From Streptomyces poonensis (GTDB lineage: Bacteria; Actinomycetota; Actinomycetes; Streptomycetales; Streptomycetaceae), in contig NZ_BMVW01000002.1 in the NCBI RefSeq assembly GCF_014650915.1, forward strand, positions 463,677-527,676: a stretch of 64,000 nt of DNA, written 5' to 3'. The notes under the pieces were generated by a model that was not told the DNA's origin, made no database searches, and was given only the letters and a program-made list of their open reading frames with translations. Shown here one piece after another: positions 44,402 to 53,645 of the stretch; position 1 is the first letter of the stretch, and the number at the start of each line of letters is the position of its first letter. Position numbers and translations under genes: made by a program.

Positions 44402-45262
44402 TCAGTCGGGGCGGCGCCGTTCGGCGCCGCGGCGCGACCGCTGCTGGCCGAGGGCCTCGTTCCGCACCCGCGCGCAGCTGCGGCTGATGAGCCGGGAGAC
44501 GTGCATCTGGGAGATGCCCAGCTGATCGGCGATGCGGCTCTGGGTCATGTCCTCGAAGAAACGCATGTAGAGGATGGCGCGTTCGCGTTCGGGCAGATGC
44601 CTCAGCCCTTCCTTCGCCGCCTCCCGGTCGACGACGGTGTCGTACGACGAGTCGACGGTTCCGAGGGTGTCGGCGAGGCTGTAGCCGTCGTCACCGGTGG
44701 ACACCTCGGCGTCCAGGGACAGGGTGCTGAAGCTGTCCAGTGCCTCCATGCCCGTGGTGACCTCCTCCTCGGTGAGCTTGGCGTGGGCCGCGATCTCGGC
44801 GATCGTCGGCGTGGCGGAACCGGCGGTCTGGGTGAGCTCGCGGCGGGCGAGGCGCACCTTGTTGCGCAGTTCCTGCACCCGCCGGGGGACGCGCAGCGCC
44901 CACATCCGGTCGCGGAAGTGGCGCTTTATCTCACCGGTGATGGTGGGCACCGCGTAGCTCTCGAAGGCCCCCCGCTCCGGTTCGAAGCGGTCGATGGCCT
45001 TCAGCAGGCCGAGCGCGGCGACCTGCCGCAGGTCCTCCAGGGACTCACCGCGGTTGCGGAAGCGGCCCGCGATGCGGTGGGCCATGGGCAGCCAGGCTTT
45101 CACGAGTTCGTCGCGGAGGGCCTCGCGCTCGGGTCCGTCCTCCAGCTGCGCGAGACGGACGAATACTGCTGTGGTGTCGGGGGCGTCGTCATGCGCCCTC
45201 TGATTCGGGTTCTGGGGGCGCGCGGACGTACCGGAACCGTTTGCGGACGTTTCAACCAGCAT
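44402..45262 (-). CDS. sigma-B/F-type RNA polymerase sigma factor (first)
   Basis: A 286-residue SigB/SigF/SigG-family sigma factor. Region 2 contains AHRIAGRFRNRGESLEDLRQ and YAVPTITGEIKRHFRDRMW; region 3 VPRRVQELRNKV; region 4.2 TQSRIADQLGISQMHVSRLI. Such factors drive stress and differentiation genes and are held by RsbW-like anti-sigmas. ATG at 45262 has AGGAGCGATCC before it. Divergent from a second sigma gene of the same class. Confidence 0.95.
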   Translation of the reverse strand: MLVETSANGSGTSARPQNPNQRAHDDAPDTTAVFVRLAQLEDGPEREALRDELVKAWLPMAHRIAGRFRNRGESLEDLRQVAALGLLKAIDRFEPERGAFESYAVPTITGEIKRHFRDRMWALRVPRRVQELRNKVRLARRELTQTAGSATPTIAEIAAHAKLTEEEVTTGMEALDSFSTLSLDAEVSTGDDGYSLADTLGTVDSSYDTVVDREAAKEGLRHLPERERAILYMRFFEDMTQSRIADQLGISQMHVSRLISRSCARVRNEALGQQRSRRGAERRRPD

Positions 45263-45591
45263 GCGGGATCGCTCCTGAACGACGCTTTCAGGGGAATGGC
45301 CGCGGGGAAGGGAGCGCGCGGGGCGAAGAGGCCCCGGAGCGGGCACACTTCACCCGTCGGCGCGCCTCTGGTCCGAAGCACGGATCCCGCTTGCCCCGCC
45401 GTCGCGGAGGCAAACAGCCGTCCGATCGTGCCCGGTGGCGCACATCCGGCGCACGGCCCGCCGGCCGCGGACCCGGCACCCCGGAAACCGAGAACTCGTG
45501 CCCATTCGGGGGGAGTGAGTCGCTCGAAGTGGGGCAAGCGAGGGATGACATCGAGTACTACACGCGACTTCACGCGACAGGGGAGGACGGC
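45263..45591. other. divergent gap between two sigma factor genes
   Basis: 329 bp with promoters for both sigma genes expected. No GNNT-N14-16-GGGTAC/T element or other clear promoter was found on either strand; a GTTTGC at about 45410 (minus) lacks a partner. Confidence 0.5.
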
Positions 45592-46470
45592 ATGGCAGCC
45601 GTGTCGGCAGCACGGGCAACGGTCACGGCGGACGAGACGGTCACGACGACCGGGGCGGAACTGCCGCTCATCGACGACCCCACGCGGGTCTCGCCGAAGG
45701 ACGCCAGGGGGCTGTCCCGCCAGTTCTTCGACCGGCTGGCCATGCTGGAGGAAGGCACGCACGAGTACCAGTACGTGCGCAACACCCTGATCGAGATGAA
45801 CCTCTCGCTCGTGCGGTACGCCGCCTCGCGCTTCCGTGGCCGCGGGGACTCCCTGGAGGACATCGTCCAGGTCGGCACCATCGGCCTGATCAAGGCGATC
45901 GACCGGTTCGAGCTGGCCCGCGAGGTCGAGTTCACGACGTTCGCGGTGCCGTACATCGTCGGCGAGATCAAGCGCTTCTTCCGGGACACGAGCTGGGCCG
46001 TGCATGTGCCGCGGCGGCTCCAGGAGGCCCGGGTGGAGCTGGCGAAGGCCACGGACGAGCTGCGCTCCCGGCTGGGCCGCACGCCCACCACCCGTGAGCT
46101 CTCCGAACTCATGCAGCTGTCCGAGGAAGAGGTCATCGAGGCGCGCAAGGCGGCCAACTGCTACAACTCCTCCTCGCTGGACGCCGCCCTCACCCCCACG
46201 GGCGCCGACGACGGCGAGGCGGTCCTGGCCGACGTCCTCGGCGAGGAGGACCCGTCGCTGGAGTTGGTGGAGGACTTCCACTCGCTGGCGCCGCTGATCG
46301 CCCAGCTCGACGAGCGCGAGCGGCGGATCATCCACATGCGGTTCGTCGAGGAGCTCACCCAGTCCCAGATCGCCGGGCACCTCGGCGTCTCCCAGATGCA
46401 TGTCTCCCGGCTGATCAGCCGCATCATCAAGCGGCTGCGCGCCGGCCTCCTGGAGCCGGACGTCGCCTGA
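45592..46470 (+). CDS. sigma-B/F-type RNA polymerase sigma factor (second)
   Basis: A 292-residue SigB/SigF-family sigma factor. Region 2 has RYAASRFRGRGDSLEDIVQV and YIVGEIKRFFRDTSWAVHV; region 4.2 has TQSQIAGHLGVSQMHVSRLI. It differs from its neighbour in region 1 and region 3, so the two are paralogs rather than a recent copy. ATG 45592 follows GGGGAGGACGG; the open frame extends upstream but without another ribosome site. Confidence 0.95.
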   Translation: MAAVSAARATVTADETVTTTGAELPLIDDPTRVSPKDARGLSRQFFDRLAMLEEGTHEYQYVRNTLIEMNLSLVRYAASRFRGRGDSLEDIVQVGTIGLIKAIDRFELAREVEFTTFAVPYIVGEIKRFFRDTSWAVHVPRRLQEARVELAKATDELRSRLGRTPTTRELSELMQLSEEEVIEARKAANCYNSSSLDAALTPTGADDGEAVLADVLGEEDPSLELVEDFHSLAPLIAQLDERERRIIHMRFVEELTQSQIAGHLGVSQMHVSRLISRIIKRLRAGLLEPDVA

Positions 46471-46501
46471 CGGCCGCCCGGCCGTCCCCCGTCCTTCCGT
46501 A

Positions 46502-46546
46502 CACGGGATCCGCCCACCGGACAGCGTCCGGTGGGCGGATCCCGTG
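46502..46546. terminator. 21-bp perfect hairpin between convergent genes
   Basis: An exact 21-bp inverted repeat with loop AGC lies 32 bp after the second sigma stop and before the ATPase stop at 46590. Confidence 0.92.
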
Positions 46547-46589
46547 GTTGCCGTACGGCGTGCTGCCGTTCAGCCGGGTACTGCCCTTC

Positions 46590-47054
46590 TCAGTTCAGGC
46601 CCACCGTGACCCTGACCCGCTTGCCCACGGGCTCGCGGCGGACCTCGTACGCCTCGCACAGGGCGAGGACGATCTCCAGGCCGTGCTGGCCCACGCGGCC
46701 CGGCTCGGCCGCGCGGGCGACCGGGAGCACGGGCTCGCTGTCCCACAGCGTCACCGCGATGGTGCCGCCCGCGAGCTCCAGGTCCATCAGACAGGGACCG
46801 CCCGTGTACTTGCAGGCGTTGGTGACCAGCTCGCTCACGATGAGCTGGACCGCCCCGCGGACCCGGGCCGGTATCGATATGTTCCGCTCCGTCTGTGCCC
46901 GGGCGAGGAAGCCGTCGGCGAAGCGGCGGGCCTCGCCGATGTCCTCCGGCCGTCCCTCGTACCCGGCACTGTCCTTCAGCTCCACCGCGTCGGACTCCAA
47001 CGGCTCCGTCAGCGGGGGAAGGGCACGCCTGCCGTCGTGTGCGATGTGTGCCAC
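46590..47054 (-). CDS. RsbW-like ATP-binding protein
   Basis: A 154-residue GHKL ATPase: N-box QLIVSELVTNACKYTGG and lid VGQHGLEIVLALCEAY. The leader has a Ser/Glu-rich segment, PLESDAVELKDSAGYEG. GTG 47054 follows GGGAGCGAAGGAA. Convergent with the second sigma gene, which makes it a candidate anti-sigma for it, though pairing is not shown. Confidence 0.9.
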   Translation of the reverse strand: MAHIAHDGRRALPPLTEPLESDAVELKDSAGYEGRPEDIGEARRFADGFLARAQTERNISIPARVRGAVQLIVSELVTNACKYTGGPCLMDLELAGGTIAVTLWDSEPVLPVARAAEPGRVGQHGLEIVLALCEAYEVRREPVGKRVRVTVGLN

Positions 47055-47183
47055 TTCCTTCGCTCCCGCCTGATGCGACGCCCACCGCCGTGGTGGGCCG
47101 ACCGCCACGCCGCCTACCCCCTTATCCCCACCTCATGCCCGGTCGTCGCAGTTCCGTTTCGGTGCCGCCGCCCGGCGCTCCGC

Positions 47184-47651
47184 TCAAAGGCATGTTCCGC
47201 CCGTCCGGCGGCGTGACGCGCGCAGCGGCACCACCGCGGTGATGCGCTTTCCGCCCGACGGGAGGTCCGCCAGCGTCACCTCGCGTGACAGCCGGCAGAC
47301 GATCGGCCAGCCACGCCCTCCGCAGCGCTTCCGGCCGCACTCGTCGACCGAGGTCAGCGCCACGGGAAGGCGGCGGCTGCGGTCGCTGACGGACAGATAC
47401 AGATCACCGCCGCGCACGGTGACGTCCACGTCCGTGACGCCTCCGCCGTGCAGCATCGCGTTGGTGGTCAGCTCCGAGACCACGAGCAACGCGTCCGCGA
47501 GGGCACTCTCGTCGCACCCGGTGTCCGCCGCCCGCTCGGCCACCGCCTGCCGTACGGCGATACGTGCCTCCGCGGGGCTCCGCGGCCCGTGCGGGGGCCC
47601 GCTCGGAAAAACCGGGTGAGGGGCGGCCCGGACCTGGTATCGCTCACGCAT
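47184..47651 (-). CDS. RsbW-like ATP-binding protein
   Basis: A 155-residue GHKL ATPase: DALLVVSELTTNAMLHGGGV and GGRGWPIVCRLSREV, ending TAVVPLRASRRRTG. ATG 47651 follows GGGAGCGAAAGG, almost the same ribosome site as the ATPase downstream. The two ATPase genes are 129 bp apart on one strand and may be co-transcribed. Confidence 0.9.
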   Translation of the reverse strand: MRERYQVRAAPHPVFPSGPPHGPRSPAEARIAVRQAVAERAADTGCDESALADALLVVSELTTNAMLHGGGVTDVDVTVRGGDLYLSVSDRSRRLPVALTSVDECGRKRCGGRGWPIVCRLSREVTLADLPSGGKRITAVVPLRASRRRTGGTCL

Positions 47652-48173
47652 CCTTTCGCTCCCTGACTCAACTGACGGGGGCGACGGGAGGCCTGCCGCG
47701 GGGGCCAGGCGGTGCTCCTGCCATCCGGTCACCCGGGACGCCCAGCCACCGCTCGGACGCGGCGCCGGACACCCGCCGTGTTGTGCGTACTGTCCCCGTG
47801 CTGTTGTCGGTGTCGCCTACGTGCTCACGTCTTCACGTCCGCACTGTCTCCACTACTCCGGCTCACCGCTCGGCGGCGCGTGAAACCGTGAACCACCCGA
47901 ACGCCGGGAAGTCGCCGCACGCCGGTGACGCGTCGCACGGCGCGAACGCGCCCTGTGTGGGTGTGCGATTCGGGGGTAGGCGCACGAGCGCATCGCCACG
48001 CCACCATTCGGCGGGCCAAGGCGTCATGACGTCGGGGGACGCGGACGCGCCGGGAGGTCGTGCCGCCCGGTCGTCCACAGGTCGCGGCGGCACCGCCCGT
48101 CGTCAGTGCGCGGTGCATCGAACACGGAGTCCGGGGTAGCCGGATCCGGTCGGCGACGCCTGTGGAGGTACTT
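47652..48173. other. divergent gap, 522 bp
   Basis: Lies between an ATPase gene (minus) and a STAS gene (plus). No coding frame shows family resemblance and no promoter is clear; a GGGGTAG near 48135 departs from the sigma-B pattern. Confidence 0.5.
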
Positions 48174-48593
48174 GTGTCTGTTGCCCAGAACCCCTTGTCG
48201 ATCCAGGTGACGGTGCCCAGGGAGGATGCCGTGCTGCTCACGGTCGAGGGCGATCTGGACATCGATACCGCGACCGAGCTGCAGCATCATCTGGCCAACC
48301 AGCTGCACCACGGCCGGCGGCACTTCCTGCTGGACGTCTCGTCCGTGCCCTTCATGGACTCGTCCGGGATGAACATCATCCTGCGGGTGTACCAGGAGGC
48401 GCGGCAGACCTCCGGCGGGGTGTACGTGATCCGGCCGACGTCCGCCGTGCGGCGGATCCTGGACCTCACCGGTGTCAGCATCACGGTGCCGACGGTGGAG
48501 AGCGTCGAGGAGGCACTGGAGCTGGTGGACGCCCGGCGGTCGGACGCACCGCCGGCGGACTCCGGCCCGGAGGAGGAGCCGCCCGCCCCGTAG
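48174..48593 (+). CDS. STAS anti-anti-sigma factor
   Basis: A 139-residue RsbV/BldG-like STAS protein: LLTVEGDLDIDTATELQHHL and VSSVPFMDSSGMNIILRVY, where the second Ser of DSSG is the predicted phospho-acceptor. An acidic tail follows the domain. In the family the unphosphorylated form binds the anti-sigma ATPase and frees the sigma factor. GTG 48174 has GGAGG seven bases upstream. Confidence 0.93.
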   Translation: MSVAQNPLSIQVTVPREDAVLLTVEGDLDIDTATELQHHLANQLHHGRRHFLLDVSSVPFMDSSGMNIILRVYQEARQTSGGVYVIRPTSAVRRILDLTGVSITVPTVESVEEALELVDARRSDAPPADSGPEEEPPAP

Positions 48594-48685
48594 TCCGTCC
48601 GGCGGGCCGCGGGAGGAGCGCCGGCGCCGGACGGCGGGGAACGGGGGTGCACGTAGGCCCTGTCCGGCACCCTCGCGGGTCCAAC

Positions 48686-48703
48686 AGTTGTCGTTTGACA
48701 ACT
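48686..48703. promoter_or_regulatory. inverted repeat AGTTGTCGTTTGACAACT
   Basis: Seven-base perfect arms around GTTT; the right half contains TTGACA. It stands out as an AT-rich island in the 258-bp gap between the STAS gene and the MarR stop. It has the form of a MarR-type operator, but no regulated gene starts clearly next to it. Confidence 0.4.
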
Positions 48704-48851
48704 ATGGCCGTGAGGCAACAAAGTGAGCCGGGTCAACCGCGCGGGAAGAAGGGTGTGGGATGTGCCGTTCGGCGAAGAGGGGCGCGCACGCCGCTCCACC
48801 GCGGCGCCCGCACGGCCCGCGGGCGGCCCCGGACCGGTGCGTGGCCGGCGG

Positions 48852-49283
48852 TCAGGCGCTCCTGACGTCGGAGGCGTCACCCTCGTGGATCTGGGCGGCG
48901 GCGGCCGAGCAGAACGCCTCCAGCCCCTCCAGCAGCGCGGTCCGCTGCACGCTCGGCATCTGTTCCAGCACGGACTGCAGAGCGGCCTCGCGGCGCGCGC
49001 GCAGCTCCGCCAGGAAGGCCCGGCCGCGCCGGCTCAGCCGCAGCCGCAGCTCGCGGCGGCTGGCGGCGCTGGGCCCGCGCTCGACGAAGCCGACCGCCTG
49101 CAGACGGTCGCAGAGCCGACTGGTGGACGGCGGGGTGGAACCCAGGGCGTCGGCGAGCGACCGCAGGTTGATCCCGTCATGGTGCTCGAGGATGAACAGC
49201 ACACGGATCTGCGACGCCGACACCGGCGCCGTCGAGGCGCGCCCCCACAGGACTTCCAGCAACTCGGCCGCCTCTGAGGTCAC
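48852..49283 (-). CDS. MarR-family regulator
   Basis: A 143-residue MarR protein: SQIRVLFILEHHDGINLRSL, recognition region TPPSTSRLCDRLQAVGFVER and wing SAASRRELRLRLSRRG. GTG 49283 is preceded by GAGG; an overlapping GTG two bases earlier is out of frame. Divergent from the GAF-PP2C gene, which it may control. Confidence 0.92.
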   Translation of the reverse strand: MTSEAAELLEVLWGRASTAPVSASQIRVLFILEHHDGINLRSLADALGSTPPSTSRLCDRLQAVGFVERGPSAASRRELRLRLSRRGRAFLAELRARREAALQSVLEQMPSVQRTALLEGLEAFCSAAAAQIHEGDASDVRSA

Positions 49284-49490
49284 ACGCGCCACCTCGTTCG
49301 GCCGAGGATGGGAGGGGAAAGGAGTCACGATCCCACTCTTCCAGGCTTCTCGGACACTGTCAGCCCGCCGGGTCGGGCAGGCCGTGCCAAACACCGTACG
49401 TCCCCACAGATGCGAAGACACCGGGCGGCGTCGTCCGCGACCGGGCGGGGCGGGCACCGTCCCCGTGGAGAGAATGGCGTATCCGACATC

Positions 49491-50663
49491 GTGAACACAT
49501 TCGTGGCAGCCGAGCGCGCCCTGCGCTCCGCGGCCCCGCACCGGCTGGTGGACGCGGTCCGCGAGGTGCTGTGCAGCGACTACGCGGCCAAGGCCGTCGA
49601 TCTGTTCATGGCCGACTACGGCCTCACCGTGCTGCGCTGCGTCTGCTCGCCGCCGGACCGGCCGGAGTCCCTGCCGGTGCACGGCTCCCCGGCCGGGCGG
49701 GCCTTCGGCGCCCAGGAGCCGTTCACCGAGCTGGGCGGCGACGGCGGGGTGCGTGTCCACCTACCGGTCACGGTGCGCGGCGACCGGCTCGGGGTGCTGA
49801 CCGTCACGATGCCCTCCGCCGAGCAGGCCGAGGAGTACCTGGCCGAGCTGGCCGAGGTGGCCCAGGTCCTGGCGCACGAGATCGTCGTCGCGGAGCGGGA
49901 CACCGATCTCTACCTCCAGGCACGGCGCGAGGACCGTCTCACGCTGGCGGCGGAGATGCAGTGGCAGCTGCTCCCGGGACGTTCGTCCGCCCGCGCGGAG
50001 TACGCTCTCGGCGCCCAGCTGGAACCCGCCTACGCGATCTTCGGCGACAACTACGACTGGTGCGCCACCGCCGACCGCCTGATGCTGTACGTCACCAACG
50101 GCATGGGCGAGGGCGTCGAGGCCGCGCTGCTGACCAGCCTCGGCATCAACGCCCTGCGCAACGCACGGCGCGCGGGCATCTCCATCGCCGACCAGGCGTG
50201 TCTCGCCGACCAGGCGATCCACGCCCACTACCGGGGCCGCGCCCATCTGTCGGTCCTCCTGCTCGACCTGGACCTGGTCACCGGCCGGCTGCGGGTCGTC
50301 GACGCGGGCTCGCCCAGGATGCTGCGGCTGCGCGGCCGGACCGTCACACGCGTCGATCTCGAGGCCCAGCTCCCCCTCGGCATGTTCGAGGAGACCGACT
50401 ACATCGCCCAGGAGGTGCGCGTCGAGCCGGGCGACCGGATGGTCTTCGTCAGCGACGGGGTGTACGGCGTCGCCGGACCGGGCGGGGAGCGCTACGGGGA
50501 CCGCGCGCTGGCCCGGGCGATCACGTCCACCAGCCTGCTGCCCGCGGCCGAGGTGCCCGGCGCCGTGCTGCGGGAGCTGTCCGGCCACCGTGGCTCCCCC
50601 GTGCCCGACGACGACGCGCTGGTGGTCTGCCTGGACTGGTTCGGACGGCCGCGCCCGGACTAG
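49491..50663 (+). CDS. GAF-PP2C (SpoIIE-type) protein with altered metal motif
   Basis: A 390-residue protein. A GAF-like domain (about 15-135) precedes a SpoIIE/PP2C fold (about 150-385) with AAEMQWQLLPG, FGDNYDWCATADRLML and VSDGVYGV. The usual metal-binding DGMG is NGMGEG here (VTNGMGEGVEAALL), so one key Asp is Asn; other acidic positions remain, including PDDDALVV. It may be a weak phosphatase or a sensor. GTG 49491 has no good ribosome site; start uncertain. Confidence 0.9.
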   Translation: MNTFVAAERALRSAAPHRLVDAVREVLCSDYAAKAVDLFMADYGLTVLRCVCSPPDRPESLPVHGSPAGRAFGAQEPFTELGGDGGVRVHLPVTVRGDRLGVLTVTMPSAEQAEEYLAELAEVAQVLAHEIVVAERDTDLYLQARREDRLTLAAEMQWQLLPGRSSARAEYALGAQLEPAYAIFGDNYDWCATADRLMLYVTNGMGEGVEAALLTSLGINALRNARRAGISIADQACLADQAIHAHYRGRAHLSVLLLDLDLVTGRLRVVDAGSPRMLRLRGRTVTRVDLEAQLPLGMFEETDYIAQEVRVEPGDRMVFVSDGVYGVAGPGGERYGDRALARAITSTSLLPAAEVPGAVLRELSGHRGSPVPDDDALVVCLDWFGRPRPD

Positions 50664-50819
50664 TACGCGAACGTCCGATACGGATCAACGAGGGGTGCAC
50701 CGGTGTTGTGCGGCTCCGGGGCGTGTCTACAGTTGTCGGGCGGCAAGGAAAGCGGCGCCCGCCGACGAGCGCCGTCCGCCGTGACCGGAGCAGCGCAGAG
50801 CAGCTGAGGAGAGAAGCAC

Positions 50820-51719
50820 GTGCCGGAGCAGGAAGCGACAGCACAGCACGGGACGCCGGCGCAGGAGATCGCGGACTTCCTGCACCGGCGCCGGGAACAG
50901 ATCGCCCAGCGCTGGGCCGACGCGGCCTTGTTCCGCACCGTCTTCACGGTCTCCCGGGACGAGGCCGTGGAGGCCGGCCGGGCCGTGGTGGAGGCGCTGG
51001 CCGCCGTGGCCGCCACCCATCGCATCGAGGACCCGGAGGCCGACGGGTTCATCGTCGTGCGGGACCAGCTGGCCCGTACCGCGGCCGCCCGGTCCCGCGC
51101 CGGCTTCACCGCCAACCAGATCTCCCTCGAGGTCGACGCACTGCGGGCGCCCGCCGAGGAGCTTCTCCTCGCCGATCTGTCCGGCCGCCCTGCCGAGCAG
51201 GTGCGGGACCGCGTCACGGCCCTCACCGTGCTGATGGGCACGCTGCGCCTGGTCGTCCTGGAGACCTCGCTGACCGCCGGGCAGGAGATCGTCGAGCGCC
51301 AGCGCATCCAGCTGCTGGAGGCCGCCACGCCGGTCATCCAGCTGTGGAAGGGCGTGGTCGCCGTCCCCCTGATCGGCACGCTCGACAGCGCCCGCAGTCA
51401 GGTGGTGATGGAGACGCTGCTGGACACCGTCGTCGAGCAGCGCGCCCGCTTCGCGATCCTCGACATCACGGGTGTGCCGACGGTCGATTCCCTGGTGGCC
51501 CAGCACCTGCTGAAGACCGTGGCGGCGGCCCGTCTGATGGGAGCGGAGTGCATCATCTCCGGTATCCGGCCCGCCATCGCGCAGACCATCGTCCACCTGG
51601 GCATCGACCTGAGTTCCGTCATGACGCGGGCGAGCCTCTCGGACGCCCTGGCGTACGCCCTGCGGGAACTGGGCACGGACATCGTGGCCCATGTGCCGGG
51701 CGGTGCGGAGTCCCGGTGA
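50820..51719 (+). CDS. rsbR: RsbR-type stressosome protein
   Basis: A 299-residue protein with an N-terminal helical RsbR sensor domain (about 10-150; FLHRRREQIAQRWADAALF) and a C-terminal STAS domain (about 165-285; FAILDITGVPTVDSLVAQHL, ISGIRPAIAQTIVHLGIDL). The Ser in VDS sits where RsbR proteins carry the first phospho-Thr. It builds the stressosome scaffold with RsbS. GTG 50820 follows GAGGAGAGAAG. Its stop overlaps the RsbS start. Confidence 0.94.
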   Translation: MPEQEATAQHGTPAQEIADFLHRRREQIAQRWADAALFRTVFTVSRDEAVEAGRAVVEALAAVAATHRIEDPEADGFIVVRDQLARTAAARSRAGFTANQISLEVDALRAPAEELLLADLSGRPAEQVRDRVTALTVLMGTLRLVVLETSLTAGQEIVERQRIQLLEAATPVIQLWKGVVAVPLIGTLDSARSQVVMETLLDTVVEQRARFAILDITGVPTVDSLVAQHLLKTVAAARLMGAECIISGIRPAIAQTIVHLGIDLSSVMTRASLSDALAYALRELGTDIVAHVPGGAESR

Positions 51720-52135
51720 CCGCCCCGTTCCCCGCTCCCTACGGGGGCCATGTGCCCGTGCTCCGGCTCGGGGGCGTGCTCCTCGTCACGTTCCAGGGTG
51801 ATCTGCACGACAGCCAGGCCGAACAGCTCCAGCAGGACGTCAGCGAGGCCGCCGCCGACAACCGGGTCAGCGGCGTGGTCCTCGATCTGTCCGGTGTCGA
51901 GCTCGTCGACTCGTTCCTGGGCCGGGTGATCGGCGACATCGCGGCCAAGACGCGGCTGCTCGCCGCGGAGACGGTGGTGTGCGGTATGCGCCCCGCCGTG
52001 GCGATCACGCTGGTGGAGCTGGGTCTGACGCTGCCGGGGCTGCGCACGGCGCTCAGCACCGAGGACGCCATGCGGCTCCTCGGCCAAGGTTCCGTCTCCC
52101 CCCGGCCCGGGCGCACACGCCAGGAGAGTCCCTGA
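51716..52135 (+). CDS. rsbS: RsbS-type STAS scaffold protein
   Basis: A 139-residue single STAS protein: LLVTFQGDLHDSQAEQLQQD and LDLSGVELVDSFLGRVIGDI, where the Ser in VDSF matches the RsbT-phosphorylated Ser of RsbS. GTG at 51716 overlaps the preceding stop by four bases (GTGA). Its own stop overlaps the RsbT ATG. Confidence 0.95.
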   Translation: MTAPFPAPYGGHVPVLRLGGVLLVTFQGDLHDSQAEQLQQDVSEAAADNRVSGVVLDLSGVELVDSFLGRVIGDIAAKTRLLAAETVVCGMRPAVAITLVELGLTLPGLRTALSTEDAMRLLGQGSVSPRPGRTRQESP

Positions 52136-52575
52136 TGCAGACAGCCGGCGGTGTCTCCGCCCGCCTGCCGATCCACTCGGATCTCGATCTGGTGTGGGTA
52201 CGGCAGCATGTGCGGCAGGCCGCTGCCCAGCTCGGCTTCGGGCTGGTGGCACAGACGAAGCTGGTCACCGCGGCCAGCGAGCTCGCGCGCAACACCCTCG
52301 TCCACGGCGGCGGGGGCGAGATGGAGTGCGCGCCGGTGAGCAGGGCCGGTGTGCCGGGGCTGCGGCTCACCTTCAGCGACGAGGGGCCGGGCATCCCGGA
52401 TCTCGACCGGGCCCTGAGCGACGGCTACACCTCCGGCGACGGCCTGGGCATGGGACTCGGCGGCGCCCGCCGGCTGGTGCACGAGTTCCGGATCGACAGC
52501 AGCCCCGGCACGGGCACCACCGTGACGGTGACGTCGTGGTCCGCCAAGCCGCCGCTGCCGCGCGAGGAGGCCTGA
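52135..52575 (+). CDS. rsbT: RsbT-type switch kinase
   Basis: A 146-residue GHKL kinase: SELARNTLVHGGGGEM (N-box), DEGPGIPDLDRAL and GLGMGLGGARRLVHEF. RsbT phosphorylates RsbS and RsbR under stress and is then released to activate a phosphatase. The start overlaps the RsbS stop (TGATG); GGAGAG is eight bases upstream. Confidence 0.95.
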   Translation: MQTAGGVSARLPIHSDLDLVWVRQHVRQAAAQLGFGLVAQTKLVTAASELARNTLVHGGGGEMECAPVSRAGVPGLRLTFSDEGPGIPDLDRALSDGYTSGDGLGMGLGGARRLVHEFRIDSSPGTGTTVTVTSWSAKPPLPREEA

Positions 52576-53645
52576 TGCCCCGCGTCTGGGAGGTGCCGGT
52601 GCACGACTCGACCCGGGTACGGGACGTGCGCGTGGCGACCGAGGCCGCCGCCGCCCAGGCGGGCCTCGACGAGGACCGCACCGCGAGCACCGCGCTCGTG
52701 GCCACCGAGCTCGCCACCAATCTGCTCAAGCACGCGGGCGGCGGGCAGATCCTGCTGGACGCGGTGGACTCGTCCGAGAGGGCCGACGGCACCGGGGGAC
52801 CCGCGCAAGTGCAGATCGTGGCCGTGGACCACGGGCCGGGCATCCGTGACGTCGCGGCCGCGCTGCGGGACGGCTTCTCCACGACCTCCTCCCTCGGCGC
52901 GGGCCTGGGCACCTGCCGGCGGGTCGCGGACGTGTTCGACCTGCACAGCGTGCCGGGGCGCGGCACCGTCGCCATGGCGCGGATCGGCGGCCGCGGGGAG
53001 CGCTCCGGCGTCCCCGGCCGCCTCGCCCGGCCGGCGGTGCGGGTCGGCGGCGTCAACATCCCCTTCGCCGGTGCCGAGTACTCGGGTGACGCCTGGGCAG
53101 GGATACGAACAGGCGATCGCGTGACACTGATGCTGGCCGACGGGCTGGGCCACGGCCCCCAGGCGGCGCACGCGTCCTCGGCCGCCGTGGCGGAGCTGCG
53201 CCGCTCGGACCGGCTGTCCCCGGCGGAACTGCTGCGGCGGCTGGACGGCGCGCTGCGGGACACCAGGGGCGCGGCCGTGGCCGTGGCCCAGCTGGACCTC
53301 ACGGCCGGGCGGCTGGCCTTCGCCGGCGTCGGGAACATCGGCGCCCGGCTGCGCACCGGCGACAGCTGGAAGCATCTGCTGTCGCGTCCCGGCATCGTCG
53401 GCGCCCACCGGCCGGCGAGCATGCCGCAGCAGCAGGTGGACTGGGAGGACGACTGCCTTCTCGTACTGCACAGCGACGGCCTGCCGAGCCGCTGGAGCCC
53501 CGGTCCGGCCGCCTACCGCCCTTCCCTCGACCCCGCTGTGATCGCCGCCGAGATCGTGCGTGACGCGAGCAGCCCCGCCCGGCCGGTACGCGACGACACC
53601 GCCGTCGCCGTACTGTGCCCCTCCTCGCCGGACCCCGCTTCATGA
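52575..53645 (+). CDS. fusion of RsbW/T-like ATPase and RsbX-like PP2C phosphatase
   Basis: A 356-residue two-domain protein. Residues 1-140 form a GHKL ATPase (ATELATNLLKHAGGGQI, DHGPGIRDV, GAGLGTCRRVADVF); residues 155-356 form a small PP2C domain (AEYSGDAWAG, LMLADGLGHGPQAAHAS, DDTAVAVLCP) like RsbX, which resets the stressosome. One polypeptide would hold kinase-like and phosphatase activities. Start overlaps the RsbT stop; stop overlaps the next start. Confidence 0.93.
   Translation: MPRVWEVPVHDSTRVRDVRVATEAAAAQAGLDEDRTASTALVATELATNLLKHAGGGQILLDAVDSSERADGTGGPAQVQIVAVDHGPGIRDVAAALRDGFSTTSSLGAGLGTCRRVADVFDLHSVPGRGTVAMARIGGRGERSGVPGRLARPAVRVGGVNIPFAGAEYSGDAWAGIRTGDRVTLMLADGLGHGPQAAHASSAAVAELRRSDRLSPAELLRRLDGALRDTRGAAVAVAQLDLTAGRLAFAGVGNIGARLRTGDSWKHLLSRPGIVGAHRPASMPQQQVDWEDDCLLVLHSDGLPSRWSPGPAAYRPSLDPAVIAAEIVRDASSPARPVRDDTAVAVLCPSSPDPAS

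Noticed and set aside
45263..45591. Autoregulatory sigma-B promoter between the two sigma genes
   Set aside because: No GGGTAC/T with a suitably spaced GNNT was found on either strand.
50664..50819. Promoter for the stressosome operon (GTTGTG-N14-GTCTAC)
   Set aside because: The -10 part does not match the sigma-B class and no other consensus is visible; too weak to list.
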